A DNA stretch of 64,000 nt from Mycolicibacterium moriokaense (GTDB lineage: Bacteria; Actinomycetota; Actinomycetes; Mycobacteriales; Mycobacteriaceae), in assembly GCF_003201655.1 (NCBI RefSeq), contig NZ_QJJU01000028.1, positions 1 to 64,000 of the forward strand, written 5' to 3'. Position 1 is the stretch's first letter; the number at the start of each line of letters is the position of its first letter. The notes under the pieces are model-generated. The model made no database searches. It was given only the letters and a program-made list of their open reading frames with translations, and had not been told where the DNA came from. Of this stretch, positions 21,964 through 30,133 are shown piece after piece. The position numbers and the translations under genes are program-made.

Positions 21964-23799
21964 ATGACACAGGCTGCGAAGTTCGACGAGCAGACACACT
22001 GGGAGCGTGATCCCGGCGGACTGCGATTCGCCGGGGAGGGCTGGGCGCCGCCGGGAGCCGACTTCTTCATCAACCGCGCCGACCCGTACTGGGGGCATGT
22101 GCTCGACAAGGCGCGCCGCGCCTACGGCGATCCCAACATGCATTTCAGCACCGACAGCGTCGAGCAGCAGCGGCAGCTGGTGTTCGGCGACGGCACCGCC
22201 GTGCCGCGCGACGGTTCGCTGGCCTACCGCGACGCGGCCAACAACAAGACTTTCCTACTCAACAGCGACGGCACCGTTTCCCTGCTCGGTGCGAACGGGC
22301 CAGTGGGACAGCCGGTTTCGCCCGCGGGATTTCGCCGCACCCCCGACGGATCGTATGCACCGGTCGACTCCACCGGCCAGCAGGTGGCGCCGTTGACCGG
22401 GGCGCCACCGCCGACGCCGAACGGCTACCACGACCAAGGAGGGCTGCTGACTCCGAAGAACGAACGCGGCGAGTACTACGTCGACGATCCCGCGACCGGC
22501 AAGCGGACCTACTTCGACGCCGGGGGACGGCCGATCGCCGACCCGTCCGCGGCGGCGCCGGCCGGATCGGCGCTGCCCACCGATGAGCAGCAGTCGGGCC
22601 GTGCCGCCGACGCGGTGCGCAAGCTGCACGAGGAACTCCAGAACCGCTACAGCCAGATCAGCGACGCCGAGGGCAAGCTCTCAGAGGTGCTGCTGACCGC
22701 GCACGCCACCACCGCCGACGGACAGCAGAAGCTGCAACCGATCCAGCAGAAGATCGTCGCGGCGATCAACAATCCGGACCTGTCGCTGGACACCCCAGCC
22801 GGCGAGCAGGCGTTCCTGACATTCCTGCGCGGCCAGGTCGCCGCGATCGGTGACGTGGTCACGTCGGGAACCTTGAGCTCCGAGGATCAAGCCAAAGCCG
22901 TTGAGGCGCTGTCGAACCTGTACGGAAACGACACCAGTTCCACACCCACGCCGGTCGAGGAACCCGCCGCGTCGGCGGCGCCCGCAGCGGCACCCGCGGA
23001 CGCCGCCCTGGGCCCCGAAGAGGCCATGCCGGATCCGACGTTGTCCGACCTGGGGCTGGGTGGCGTGGGTGCGCCGCAGGCGAGCGACCCGCTGTCGGCG
23101 CTGGCGTCCGCGCTGCCTGCGGCGATGGGGGCGTTCCCGCCAGGCGGCCTGGGCGGCGGCTTCGGTGGAGACCCCTTCTCGTCGCTGGCCGGCGCAGCGG
23201 CGCCGCTGGCTGGTCTGGCTTCGCAGCTGGGCGAGCAGCCGCGACGCGACGACACCGGCGACAACAACATTGACAAGGCGTCAGGCGATGGGCCGGACGT
23301 GCGAAAGGGTAGCGAGCCCGAACACCAACCGCCGCAAGGCGATAGCGCGACGACTCCGCCGCCCGCGGCACCTGTGCCGACCGGTACACCGGGCGACGGT
23401 GCGCCGCCCGCGGCACCCGCGGCCACACCGGCTGCGGTGCCGATGACGGCGGTGTCGCTGCCCGACGGCTCGACGGCGACCGCGCGGACGGCGGCGCTGG
23501 CGGAGGCCGTTAAGTCCTATCTGGGGGGCACACCGGTGGACGCGGCGTACCGCCAGGCCGGCATCGACCTGCCCCCACCCGGCACCCCGGTGACCAACCC
23601 GGTGGACCCCTCGGCGTTGTCGGTCGGGGCGATCGGCATGTTCAAGGATCACTACGTGGTCGCGTTGAGCCCGGTCAAGGCCCTGCAGGACGGGCAGGTG
23701 GTGCCGCTGGCCACGGTGGCCGCCGGCCCGGACTTCCTGGGCTGGATGGACCCCGCCGCCGCGCCGACCCCGACACCGGTCGGGGCGCCGACGACCTGA
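21964..23799 (+). CDS. large Pro/Ala-rich ESX-locus protein, 611 aa
   Basis: No family is recognised with confidence. The N-terminal ~150 residues are folded-looking (THWERDPGGLRFAGEGWAPP, then FFINRADPYWGHVLDKARR). A helical segment at ~210-330 follows (LHEELQNRYSQISDAEGKLS onward). A long Pro/Ala/Gly-rich linker and a C-terminal domain of ~100 residues come next. That domain contains VDPSALSVGAIGMFKDHYVV-ALSP, which resembles the core of an NlpC/P60-type fold without the catalytic Cys. It sits in the operon between the 50-aa gene and the EspC-like gene, so a secreted or chaperone role in type VII secretion is inferred. Confidence 0.65.
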   Translation: MTQAAKFDEQTHWERDPGGLRFAGEGWAPPGADFFINRADPYWGHVLDKARRAYGDPNMHFSTDSVEQQRQLVFGDGTAVPRDGSLAYRDAANNKTFLLNSDGTVSLLGANGPVGQPVSPAGFRRTPDGSYAPVDSTGQQVAPLTGAPPPTPNGYHDQGGLLTPKNERGEYYVDDPATGKRTYFDAGGRPIADPSAAAPAGSALPTDEQQSGRAADAVRKLHEELQNRYSQISDAEGKLSEVLLTAHATTADGQQKLQPIQQKIVAAINNPDLSLDTPAGEQAFLTFLRGQVAAIGDVVTSGTLSSEDQAKAVEALSNLYGNDTSSTPTPVEEPAASAAPAAAPADAALGPEEAMPDPTLSDLGLGGVGAPQASDPLSALASALPAAMGAFPPGGLGGGFGGDPFSSLAGAAAPLAGLASQLGEQPRRDDTGDNNIDKASGDGPDVRKGSEPEHQPPQGDSATTPPPAAPVPTGTPGDGAPPAAPAATPAAVPMTAVSLPDGSTATARTAALAEAVKSYLGGTPVDAAYRQAGIDLPPPGTPVTNPVDPSALSVGAIGMFKDHYVVALSPVKALQDGQVVPLATVAAGPDFLGWMDPAAAPTPTPVGAPTT

Positions 23800-23866
23800 T
23801 CGCCGACGACGGTCGCACACCGGCCACCCCTTCGGGGACAATCGCCTAATTAGAAGGAGCAGCAGA

Positions 23867-24166
23867 ATGACCGACCGGATCCAGATCACCCCCGCCGTGC
23901 TGCGCGCCGTCGCCGACCAGCACGACGAGGTCGCCGAGCAGATCGCCGCCGCCCAGGCGGCGGGTGCGGAGATCCAGGCCGCCGTCGACAGCTACGGCGC
24001 GATCATGCACCGGGTGAAGGCCGCGACCGCCGACCTGCTCAGCCAGCGCGACGCCACCTTGGGCGCGCAGGCCGCCACCCACCGCGGCACCGCCGACCTA
24101 CTGCGCCGCGCGGCCGCCAACTTCACCAACGCCGACGAGCTCAACGCGGAGCGGCTGCGACTTTGA
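23867..24166 (+). CDS. EspC/EspF-like type VII secretion substrate, 99 aa
   Basis: The short helical protein reads MTDRIQITPAVLRAVADQHD-EVAEQI, followed by a helix-turn-helix hairpin with SYGAIMHRV in the middle and ends in AAANFTNADELNAERLRL. The layout (xxP..L..LA..HD near the N-terminus, FxxAD near the end) matches the EspC/EspF/DUF2580 family of ESX-1-dependent substrates of about 100 aa. An AAGGAG site lies 7 bases before ATG 23867. It overlaps the next gene in a TTGA arrangement. In the family these small proteins pair with an EspA/EspE-type partner, and none is seen here unless the EspB-like protein serves. Confidence 0.75.
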   Translation: MTDRIQITPAVLRAVADQHDEVAEQIAAAQAAGAEIQAAVDSYGAIMHRVKAATADLLSQRDATLGAQAATHRGTADLLRRAAANFTNADELNAERLRL

Positions 24167-24474
24167 CCGACGAGCACGCGGTAGCGCTGTCCGACCAGTC
24201 GTTTGAGGCGTCGACCCCCGACGGGGCGGTGTTCGTGCGGGTGGCGGTGCGCGGCCACGTGCTGGGGGTTCAGCTGGAGCCCGAGGTGATGGCCCGACCC
24301 GGCCATGAGATCGCCGAGCGGATCATGGCCTGCGCCGACGTCGCCTACCTTCAGGGGCAGGTGGCGGTGCGGCGCCAGTGGGAGCAGGCGGGAATCGCGA
24401 CCGAGCACTTCGCGGGCATCCCCACCGAGGCCGATCTCGCCGCCGCCCGCGAGCGACTGGGGAACTTGTCGTGA
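24163..24474 (+). CDS. EspL/YbaB-like small protein, 103 aa
   Basis: It starts at TTG 24163, overlapping the EspC-like stop, and ends in a TGA that overlaps the next GTG. The product has a beta-hairpin (VFVRVAVRGHVLGVQLEPEV) followed by a long helix (RPGHEIAERIMACADVAYLQ), the YbaB/EbfC-like layout found in EspL of the ESX-1 locus. A C-terminal tail includes IPTEADLAAARERLG. EspL-type proteins are thought to stabilise or chaperone EspB-like substrates, and the following gene is indeed EspB-like. Resemblance is by pattern only. Confidence 0.55.
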   Translation: MTDEHAVALSDQSFEASTPDGAVFVRVAVRGHVLGVQLEPEVMARPGHEIAERIMACADVAYLQGQVAVRRQWEQAGIATEHFAGIPTEADLAAARERLGNLS

Positions 24475-26123
24475 TCCAGGTCGACCCGAGCGGGCTGGCG
24501 GGCGCCGCGCAGCGGATCGCCGACGTGCTGGCCGAGCTGATGGGCGGTGACCCGGCCCATCCGCCGTTGGGCGCCGACCCGGCGTCGGCCGGAGCGGCAG
24601 CGCGGCTGTCGACCGCCGGGGCGTCGTTGGTCGCGGTCATCGGCGAGCAGGCGCTCGGGCTGGCGGCGACTGCCGCGCAGCTGCTCAACGTATCGACGAC
24701 GTTCGACGCGCAGGATCTGTACAACAAGTCCGGTCTGGAAAAGCTCGGTGTGCCCGACATGGTGGGCGCCACCGGGTGGGCGCCACCGTCGCCGCCGATC
24801 CCACCCGACGTCCGACCGCCGCTGACCCCGCCGCCGCCGCTGCCCGCCGAGGTGCTGGCCACCGCGGTGCACTCCGGGGACCCGAATGCGGGTGAGGCGT
24901 TCATTTCGGCGTGGCGACAACTGGTTTCGGCGCTGGAGGGCGCCGCCGACACCGTGCGCTCGGTCGGTGCGCAGCTGCCCGAACAGTGGGACAGCCCGGT
25001 GTCCACCGACGCCGTCCGCGACCACCTGGACCGGTATGCCCAGGCGCTGGACACCTCGGCGTCGCGGGCGCAGACGCTGGCGTGGCAGGCCGGTCGCCAC
25101 GGCGAGCAGAATACGCAGGCCCGCAACGACATTCCGCCACCACAACAGTTCGAGCAGCTGCGTCAGCAGATCCAGACGGTGTCTGCGGCCAACATCGCCT
25201 CCGGCGGCAAGTACGCCACCCAACTGACTCAGTTGATGGGGGAGAAGACCGCACTGGACACCAAGGCGGCGCAGGGCTACAACGCTTTTCACTCCGAGAC
25301 CGAATCCACCACCGCCGGCGACGGTGAGGCCACCGATGGTGCGGCGGGTACGAGCGGGGTGCCCGGTGACCCGGCGGCTGGGGCCGGTAAGGATCCGCGC
25401 CAGCCCGGCCCGGGTGACAGTGCTGAGCAGATGAGCCCGGAGAAGGCGGGGCAGCTGGCTTCGATGCTGCCGCAGCTGATTCCGACGCTGCTCGGCGCGG
25501 CGGGCGGGCTGGTCGGTGGACTGATGAAGGCGCCGGAGACCCTCATGCAGGCAGGCTCGCAGATGGCCGGACAAGTCAGCCAGGAACTCGGCGGCCTGAT
25601 GAAGTCGGGGCTGGACGCCGACAAGCTCGAAAAGGCTTCCCGCTCCGTGGATTCGGGCTTGGGTGCCGGAAAGGGCCTCGGCGCCGGCGGAGGAGGGGGC
25701 GGCACGATGCCAGCCGGCGGCGGTCCAGCGTCGACACCGCCGGCGGTCACTCCGACGACGGGGCCGCCACCGAATTTGCCTTCGATGCCGAGCGGCGGCC
25801 TGCCGCAACCGGTTTCATCGGCTGGCGCCTCGTCGGGCACGATGCCGATGGGGATGCCGATGGGCGGGCTGGCCGGTGCCGGGCACGGGGCTGGTGCTGG
25901 CGGTCAAGGCGGGCAGGAGCCGCCGCAGCGGACGAAGAAGGTGGTGACACCGCCTGAGCCGCATACCGAGTCGGTGACCGGCAAGGCGAACGCCGACCGG
26001 ATCGCGTTTTCGGCGGGCGCGTCCGCGGGTCGCGGCCCCGAGCCGCCCGACGACGACCCGCCGCAGTCGCCCCGGCCGGTGGTGCGCCGGATCACGATGC
26101 CGTCGCGGGATGACGAACTGTGA
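24471..26123 (+). CDS. EspB-like PE/PPE-domain secreted protein, 550 aa
   Basis: The start is GTG 24471, coupled by GTGA to the previous gene. Residues ~1-85 form a PE-like helical pair (IADVLAELMGGDPAHPP ... VVIGEQALGLAATAAQLLN). Residues ~140-290 form a PPE-like helical bundle (AFISAWRQLVSALEGAADTV, WDSPVSTDAVRDHLDRYAQA, LDTSASRAQTLAWQAGRHGE). After this come helical and Gly/Pro/Met-rich regions and an acidic/basic tail ending VVRRITMPSRDDEL. EspB has the same PE-PPE fusion followed by a disordered tail and forms a ring outside the cell. This is a good candidate for the main secreted product of the locus. Confidence 0.7.
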   Translation: MIQVDPSGLAGAAQRIADVLAELMGGDPAHPPLGADPASAGAAARLSTAGASLVAVIGEQALGLAATAAQLLNVSTTFDAQDLYNKSGLEKLGVPDMVGATGWAPPSPPIPPDVRPPLTPPPPLPAEVLATAVHSGDPNAGEAFISAWRQLVSALEGAADTVRSVGAQLPEQWDSPVSTDAVRDHLDRYAQALDTSASRAQTLAWQAGRHGEQNTQARNDIPPPQQFEQLRQQIQTVSAANIASGGKYATQLTQLMGEKTALDTKAAQGYNAFHSETESTTAGDGEATDGAAGTSGVPGDPAAGAGKDPRQPGPGDSAEQMSPEKAGQLASMLPQLIPTLLGAAGGLVGGLMKAPETLMQAGSQMAGQVSQELGGLMKSGLDADKLEKASRSVDSGLGAGKGLGAGGGGGGTMPAGGGPASTPPAVTPTTGPPPNLPSMPSGGLPQPVSSAGASSGTMPMGMPMGGLAGAGHGAGAGGQGGQEPPQRTKKVVTPPEPHTESVTGKANADRIAFSAGASAGRGPEPPDDDPPQSPRPVVRRITMPSRDDEL

Positions 26124-26434
26124 CCGAGTTCGAAGACCTCGGCGACGCGGAAAAGGTCAAGTTCGTCGAGGCCGAGCTCACCTCGACGTTGAATAGGCTT
26201 GACGACATGATCGCCCGGCTGACGGGGCTGCGCACGGAGATCGATGACCCAGATGGCTTGGTGCGGTTCACACTTGGTGACGACGGGCGGCTGCTGACGC
26301 TGTTCATCGACGACGCTGTGCGCGCCTCGCTGACCAACCTCGGGCTGGAGAAGAAGCTCAACGACCTTTTCTCGGCCGGCAATGAGGCAATGCGGTTGTC
26401 GCGCAAGGAGTTTTGGGAAGGTGTGGGGGACTGA
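26120..26434 (+). CDS. YbaB/EbfC-like small protein, 104 aa
   Basis: GTG 26120 overlaps the stop of the EspB-like gene (GTGA). The product has an N-terminal helix (DAEKVKFVEAELTSTLNRLD), a beta-hairpin (GLVRFTLGDDGRLLTLFIDD) and a second helix (LEKKLNDLFSAGNEAMRLSR). This is the helix-hairpin-helix order of YbaB-fold proteins common beside esp genes. It ends the operon 21795-26434. A decayed copy of part of this gene lies 2.2 kb away (28572-28705). Confidence 0.65.
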   Translation: MTEFEDLGDAEKVKFVEAELTSTLNRLDDMIARLTGLRTEIDDPDGLVRFTLGDDGRLLTLFIDDAVRASLTNLGLEKKLNDLFSAGNEAMRLSRKEFWEGVGD

Positions 26435-26594
26435 GGCGTTAGGTATCGCCGCGATAATGGCGTGTTCAGATCCGCGCGCTGCGACAGGTACGGAGCCATG
26501 CTCACCCAGCGGATAGGAAACTTTTCCCCTTCAGCAGGTCAAGTCTGGCTTTCCGGCGATTACGCGAACGTTTTCTGATCGCGACTATTTCCTC

Positions 26595-26970
26595 ATGACC
26601 GCTAACACCACCAACAACACGTTCAAAGGCCGTCGGATCTTCGCCGCCGCTCCACTCGCCACGGGCGCTGCATTGGCCAACGGCGCAGTCATTCTCGCAC
26701 CGGCCGCAAGCGCCGAACCGCCCGATCCCAACGTCGCAAAAACGGGCGATGTATGAAGCCTGCGTACAAGCTGCCGAATCCATCTCGGTGCCGGGCCACG
26801 ACTACGAGAAGATTCTCAGCGGCTGCTGCACAGCCTACGGAGGACAGGTGACGAAGGATAAGAACGGGGACTTCGAATGCTGGTTCGCCCCAACATTGAT
26901 TCAGGGGTCGTCGTCGGGCCCTGGCAGCCAGGCAGCGGGCCACCTGCCCACTGACGCCACCCACATCTGA
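26595..26970 (+). pseudogene. small secreted protein gene with a +1 frameshift
   Basis: ATG 26595 opens a frame with a signal peptide (RRIFAAAPLATGAALANGAV, ILAPAASAEPPDPN) that stops at 26757. An overlapping frame from 26749 continues with the expected mature part: YEACVQAAESISVPG, then HDYEKILSGCCTAYGGQVTK and ECWFAP with three Cys. Removing one A from the run of five at about 26738-26742 would give one continuous protein of about 124 aa. It is either a real frameshift or a homopolymer error. An ATG directly at the second frame (ATGTATGA) is a third possibility, as a coupled second gene. Confidence 0.55.
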
Positions 26971-27089
26971 TTCCTTGTTGGTGCCCGCGCGCGACCGCGG
27001 CGTGGCCAGCCCACATACGAATGTCGAGGCGATCGACCGGCTCAGCCTGTTCGGCTGTCAACACGTGCGGCCTCGGTAGCCTGATCGCT

Positions 27090-27692
27090 GTGACGATACA
27101 CATCGGGGATCCTCAACAGGATCTGCGTCAGCTATTGTTGCGATTCCTCGGCGCGTTCGCGCACCTGCAGAGCCGGATTGATGATTTGCTGGCGAAGCGG
27201 TTCTTCGACAGCCGCATCCCGAAGGCAGCCGGCGTGGTGTGGGACCGCGTGGTGTCCCGGATACGCGACGACGAACGCACAAAGCTGTTCCAAGCCATCG
27301 CCGCGGAACTCGATACCGACGCCGAACTCGACAACTTCAACCAGGTCTACATGGACGTCAAGCGGCTGCGGGACAGGGTTGGGCACTCTGTGAATGTCGC
27401 AACGATCCCCGACGACAAGCTCGAGGTGGTCAGCAGCTGGATTCCGTCGGCATTTGGCGGCCCAAGTGAATCCACCACGATGAGCCGCGAAGAAATCGCG
27501 GGCGCGATCGAGAACTGTCGGTGGCTTGAGGCGCAGATCCTCTACGTCATGGATGCCAGCGGCCTGTTACGGATCACCACGACACTTCCGTCCCGACCAC
27601 ACACACCCGGTGGCACAGTGATAGCGAAACCTGCTCGTACGCCTGGGAAGTGGGACGGGGTGGTGCACCGACCCACTGGCGGCGCCGGCTAG
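27090..27692 (+). CDS. hypothetical helical protein, 200 aa
   Basis: Not recognised. The frame from GTG 27090 gives MTIHIGDPQQDLRQLLLRFL and is mostly helical. A charged central region includes FFDSRIPKAAGVVWDRVVSR and VYMDVKRLRDRVGHSVNVAT. The conserved-looking RLRDRVGHSV (basic helix plus His) resembles HEPN/DUF-type abortive-infection proteins, with their R-x4-6-H motif. The match is short, and I mention it only as a possibility. It lies alone in an accessory stretch just upstream of a toxin-antitoxin-like pair. Confidence 0.5.
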   Translation: MTIHIGDPQQDLRQLLLRFLGAFAHLQSRIDDLLAKRFFDSRIPKAAGVVWDRVVSRIRDDERTKLFQAIAAELDTDAELDNFNQVYMDVKRLRDRVGHSVNVATIPDDKLEVVSSWIPSAFGGPSESTTMSREEIAGAIENCRWLEAQILYVMDASGLLRITTTLPSRPHTPGGTVIAKPARTPGKWDGVVHRPTGGAG

Positions 27693-27733
27693 TGCGGCGC
27701 GCACCGGGCTCACCGTCGGTGGACTGAAAACTC

Positions 27734-27767
27734 TTGACTTTGTCGCGTGTTGTCATTACTATTGACA
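27734..27767 (+). promoter_or_regulatory. promoter with overlapping inverted-repeat operator
   Basis: TTGACT (27734-27739), a 17-base spacer and TACTAT (27757-27762) make a sigma70/SigA-type promoter for the pair starting at 27789. The inverted repeat TGTCA-N7-TGACA (27751-27767) spans the -10 element, as expected for an autoregulated toxin-antitoxin operon. Confidence 0.55.
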
Positions 27768-27788
27768 CAAGGCAAGGGTTAAGGGACC

Positions 27789-28043
27789 ATGGCGAACAGC
27801 GACATCGCAGACATCGCCAAATGGGCGCGGTCGCAGGGTTGGACGGTCACCGATGACACCAAGGGGTACACGCGGTTCACCACACCTGAAGGGGTCTACG
27901 TCGTCAGCTATCCGGCGACGCCGAGCAACCCATACCGGCGGCAGATGGATCTGGTGGTGGCGCTGAAGAAAGCGGGTCTGCCGTGGCCCGCGCCGAGCAA
28001 GAAGGAACAACGCGCACAACGCAAGAAGGGAGAACGGAAATGA
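27789..28043 (+). CDS. HicA-like putative toxin, 84 aa
   Basis: The small protein reads MANSDIADIAKWARSQGWTV, followed by TDDTKGYTRFTTPEGVYVVS and a C-terminal ALKKAGLPWP and a Lys/Arg-rich tail. The order helix, three strands, helix ending in KAGL is that of HicA mRNA interferases. The usual active-site His of the GSHH strand is not present (KGYTRF instead), so activity is doubtful. It overlaps the following gene by 4 bases (ATGA), and its promoter carries an inverted repeat. That arrangement resembles type II toxin-antitoxin pairs with the toxin first, as in hicAB. Confidence 0.5.
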   Translation: MANSDIADIAKWARSQGWTVTDDTKGYTRFTTPEGVYVVSYPATPSNPYRRQMDLVVALKKAGLPWPAPSKKEQRAQRKKGERK

Positions 28044-28537
28044 GCGACTGGGTGATCACGTTCACCTTCGACCTCGATCCGTCGATGGACGACATGGACA
28101 GCTGGGAGGACAAGCTGCAGGCTTTCGACGCGTCGGTGGCGCGTATCCCTGCCCGCGGTGTCAACGTCACGCTGTGGGCGCCCGGCGGCTTGGACATGCA
28201 TGATGCGGTGAACAAGGTGGCTGGCGAAGTGGCACATGTGGTGCCGGGCGGCCCGGTGGGCATTGAGGTAGTCACGGAGCTGGAGTATCGACGCCGGGCT
28301 GAGGCCCCGACGATGCCGGAGTTGATGTCCGCGGCTGAGATCGCCGAGGAGTTGGGGGTGGCTCGGCAGCGGGTGCATCAGTTGCGGTCGACGGCGGCGT
28401 TCCCTGCGCCGCTGGCCGAGCTGCGTGGTGGTGCGGTGTGGGATGCCGCGGCGGTGCGCAAGTTCGCGCAGGACTGGGAGCGAAAGCCTGGCCGGCCGAA
28501 AGGCAAGCAGCGCGACCATGCGCTGGCCGAAAAGTAG
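28040..28537 (+). CDS. HTH putative antitoxin/regulator, 165 aa
   Basis: The N-terminal ~85 residues form an alpha/beta domain (VITFTFDLDPSMDDMDSWED onward). The C-terminal half carries an HTH (MSAAEIAEELGVARQRVHQL), then an AlpA/MerR-like wing (FPAPLAELRGGAVWDAAAVR) and a basic tail. It overlaps the HicA-like gene by ATGA and is probably its antitoxin and the repressor acting on the TGTCA-N7-TGACA site. The N-terminal domain could bind the toxin. The assignment rests on context and the clear HTH. Confidence 0.6.
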   Translation: MSDWVITFTFDLDPSMDDMDSWEDKLQAFDASVARIPARGVNVTLWAPGGLDMHDAVNKVAGEVAHVVPGGPVGIEVVTELEYRRRAEAPTMPELMSAAEIAEELGVARQRVHQLRSTAAFPAPLAELRGGAVWDAAAVRKFAQDWERKPGRPKGKQRDHALAEK

Positions 28538-28571
28538 GCTTTGCGGACATGAGTGGCAACGACGGTCGCCA

Positions 28572-28705
28572 CCGCTGCCGGGGCCGCGCACCGAGGTCGA
28601 TGACCCAGATGGCTTGGTGCGTTCACACTTGGTGACGACGGGCGACTGTTGACGTTGTTCATCGACGACGCCGTGCGCACCGCGCTGAACATCTCGGCCT
28701 GGGGC
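28572..28705 (+). pseudogene. decayed partial copy of the YbaB-like gene at 26120
   Basis: The stretch is closely similar to about 26220-26345: the same ATCGATGACCCAGATGGCTT-type core, the same TTCACACTTGGTGACGACGG and the same GTTCATCGACGACGC. One G is missing after TTGGTGCG, which shifts the frame, and the similarity stops after CGCGCTGAAC. It is a truncated, frameshifted duplicate, evidence of past recombination between the two sides of the accessory insert. Confidence 0.7.
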
Positions 28706-28790
28706 GGACCGACATTACCTACATACGGCACTCAGAAGTCTGCCGGGCGTGAGTGGGTGACCGCGGGCTGATGGCCGCCAAGCGACCCCG

Positions 28791-28829
28791 CCTGATTCCC
28801 GTCTTTAGACCCTGATTCCCGTCTTAGAC
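28791..28829. repeat. two tandem copies of a 20-bp unit
   Basis: CCTGATTCCCGTCTTTAGAC (28791-28810) is followed at once by the same unit with one T fewer (28811-28829). It is in a non-coding stretch between the decayed YbaB copy and the leftward secreted-protein gene. No function can be assigned. Confidence 0.5.
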
Positions 28830-28942
28830 AGAGCAACTGTCTTGCGCTTGGTCCTCGACCACACGGCGAAGGCGATGGTTTCCCATCGCCCCTGCGGAGT
28901 TGCCGACGTGATCGTGAGGCGATGGACCGCGGCCTGCGCTTT

Positions 28943-29389
28943 CTAACCGTGGATATAGCCGTTGAGGCCGCCGGTGGCGCCGACGATGGGCGTCGTGACG
29001 CCGCCGCTGATGCTGAGGCTCCCGCTGCCGTGGCACTGCGCGGTGATGCAGGCGATGACGTTGGGTTGGGGGAGGTTTACGGTGGGAGTGATCTGTAGGC
29101 CCGCAGGGGGCGGAGTGCCGCCGGGCCCGGTGACGATGGCGAGACTGCCGCTGCAGCCACCGGTGAGGCAGCCGAGGGCGCCTGGCGCTCCGCCGGGGAT
29201 GTTTTCGACGCCGGTGACCGTTCCGCCGGTAGAACCGAGCACAGTGCCGCCGGGTCCGGTGACGGTGGCGCCGCCACTCCCACCAGCGCCGCCGGCGGCC
29301 ACTGCCGACGGCGACGAAACCGCGACGATGACGCCTGCGCCAAGTATTGCTACGCCGAAGGTGAGGTACGTGCGAACCGAGTGCGTCAT
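28943..29389 (-). CDS. small secreted Gly-rich protein, 148 aa
   Basis: From ATG 29389 the product begins MTHSVRTYLTFGVAILGAGV, then IVAVSSPSAVAAGGAGG, a standard signal peptide. The mature part is rich in Gly/Pro/Thr with repeats of VTGPGG, and two short Cys pairs (LGCLTGGCSG, IACITAQCHG) that could form disulfides. The leader resembles that of the PGRS proteins at 46753 and 48132 (SVFPYVTAGVAIAGAG), suggesting a shared origin of the N-terminus. An upstream ATG at 29458 is less likely. Function unknown. Confidence 0.65.
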   Translation of the reverse strand: MTHSVRTYLTFGVAILGAGVIVAVSSPSAVAAGGAGGSGGATVTGPGGTVLGSTGGTVTGVENIPGGAPGALGCLTGGCSGSLAIVTGPGGTPPPAGLQITPTVNLPQPNVIACITAQCHGSGSLSISGGVTTPIVGATGGLNGYIHG

Positions 29390-29696
29390 GTTGCTTCCTA
29401 AGTTTGGGGGCTCCCGTGGCGACCGACGCAACGTAACAAACCGTGTTCTCGAGGGCAAATCAGCAATGTGGCAAAACCAATTGTATTTACTGCGACGTTA
29501 GCGATTTTCGTCGTCTTCAGCTATCACCTAGCGATACAGAGGCGCTGAGGTAAAACCGCACATGACCATTCGTCCCGGACTTAGCTGCCCCGTCGACTTG
29601 ACCCTGTTTGGTTGATGCCAGTGCGCGTCGACGCGATCGGCCGGCTCGACCCGTCCGGCGGAAACGGAATGGAAACGAACTCGGCCCCGGCCCGGT

Positions 29697-29972
29697 TTAC
29701 TGCCGCGGAACCGCCACCGTTGTCGCGGGGACCGACACCGGAGTCGTCCAGGTAACGGTCGCCCCGAGGCTCATGCCGCCGACGACGGGTTGGACGAAGG
29801 TTGTGTTCACCGGTGCGCTGCCCGACCCCGCAGAGATACGCGGGCCGGGTTTGATATCAATGCCGCCGTAGGCGGCGCTCAAGGTGCCCAATGCGACGAA
29901 CGCGCCGGCACCGAGTACACCCAGCAGAATCACTACGTAGCGTCGCTTGGATCGCGTGTGGCTTACGTTCAT
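29697..29972 (-). CDS. small secreted protein, 91 aa
   Basis: The product starts MNVSHTRSKRRYVVILLGVL with a basic N-terminus and a hydrophobic core ending near LGTLSAAYG. The mature part of about 55 residues is Thr/Val/Pro-rich. It is transcribed leftward, 308 bases upstream of the other secreted-protein gene, and the leader again contains LGAGAFVALG like its neighbours. No domain is recognised. Confidence 0.55.
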   Translation of the reverse strand: MNVSHTRSKRRYVVILLGVLGAGAFVALGTLSAAYGGIDIKPGPRISAGSGSAPVNTTFVQPVVGGMSLGATVTWTTPVSVPATTVAVPRQ

Positions 29973-30133
29973 TCGCCAATTTTTGCTCCAACATGCTTAA
30001 GCCACTGAGGACCGTCCGCGCCCGTCTTCCTGTGTGGGTTGGGCGGTAGTTCTCCGAGCTAGTTCGACGATGCGGGGGGCTTCGGCTGACTTGAACCTCG
30101 GCGTTGTCCCGCTTGATGTCGGACCCAGCGCGC

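Noticed and set aside
26735..26760. Programmed frameshifting as explanation for the split secreted gene
   Set aside because: The shift needed is +1 (or -2), while the A run does not form a classical -1 slippery heptamer in the right frame. A plain indel is simpler.
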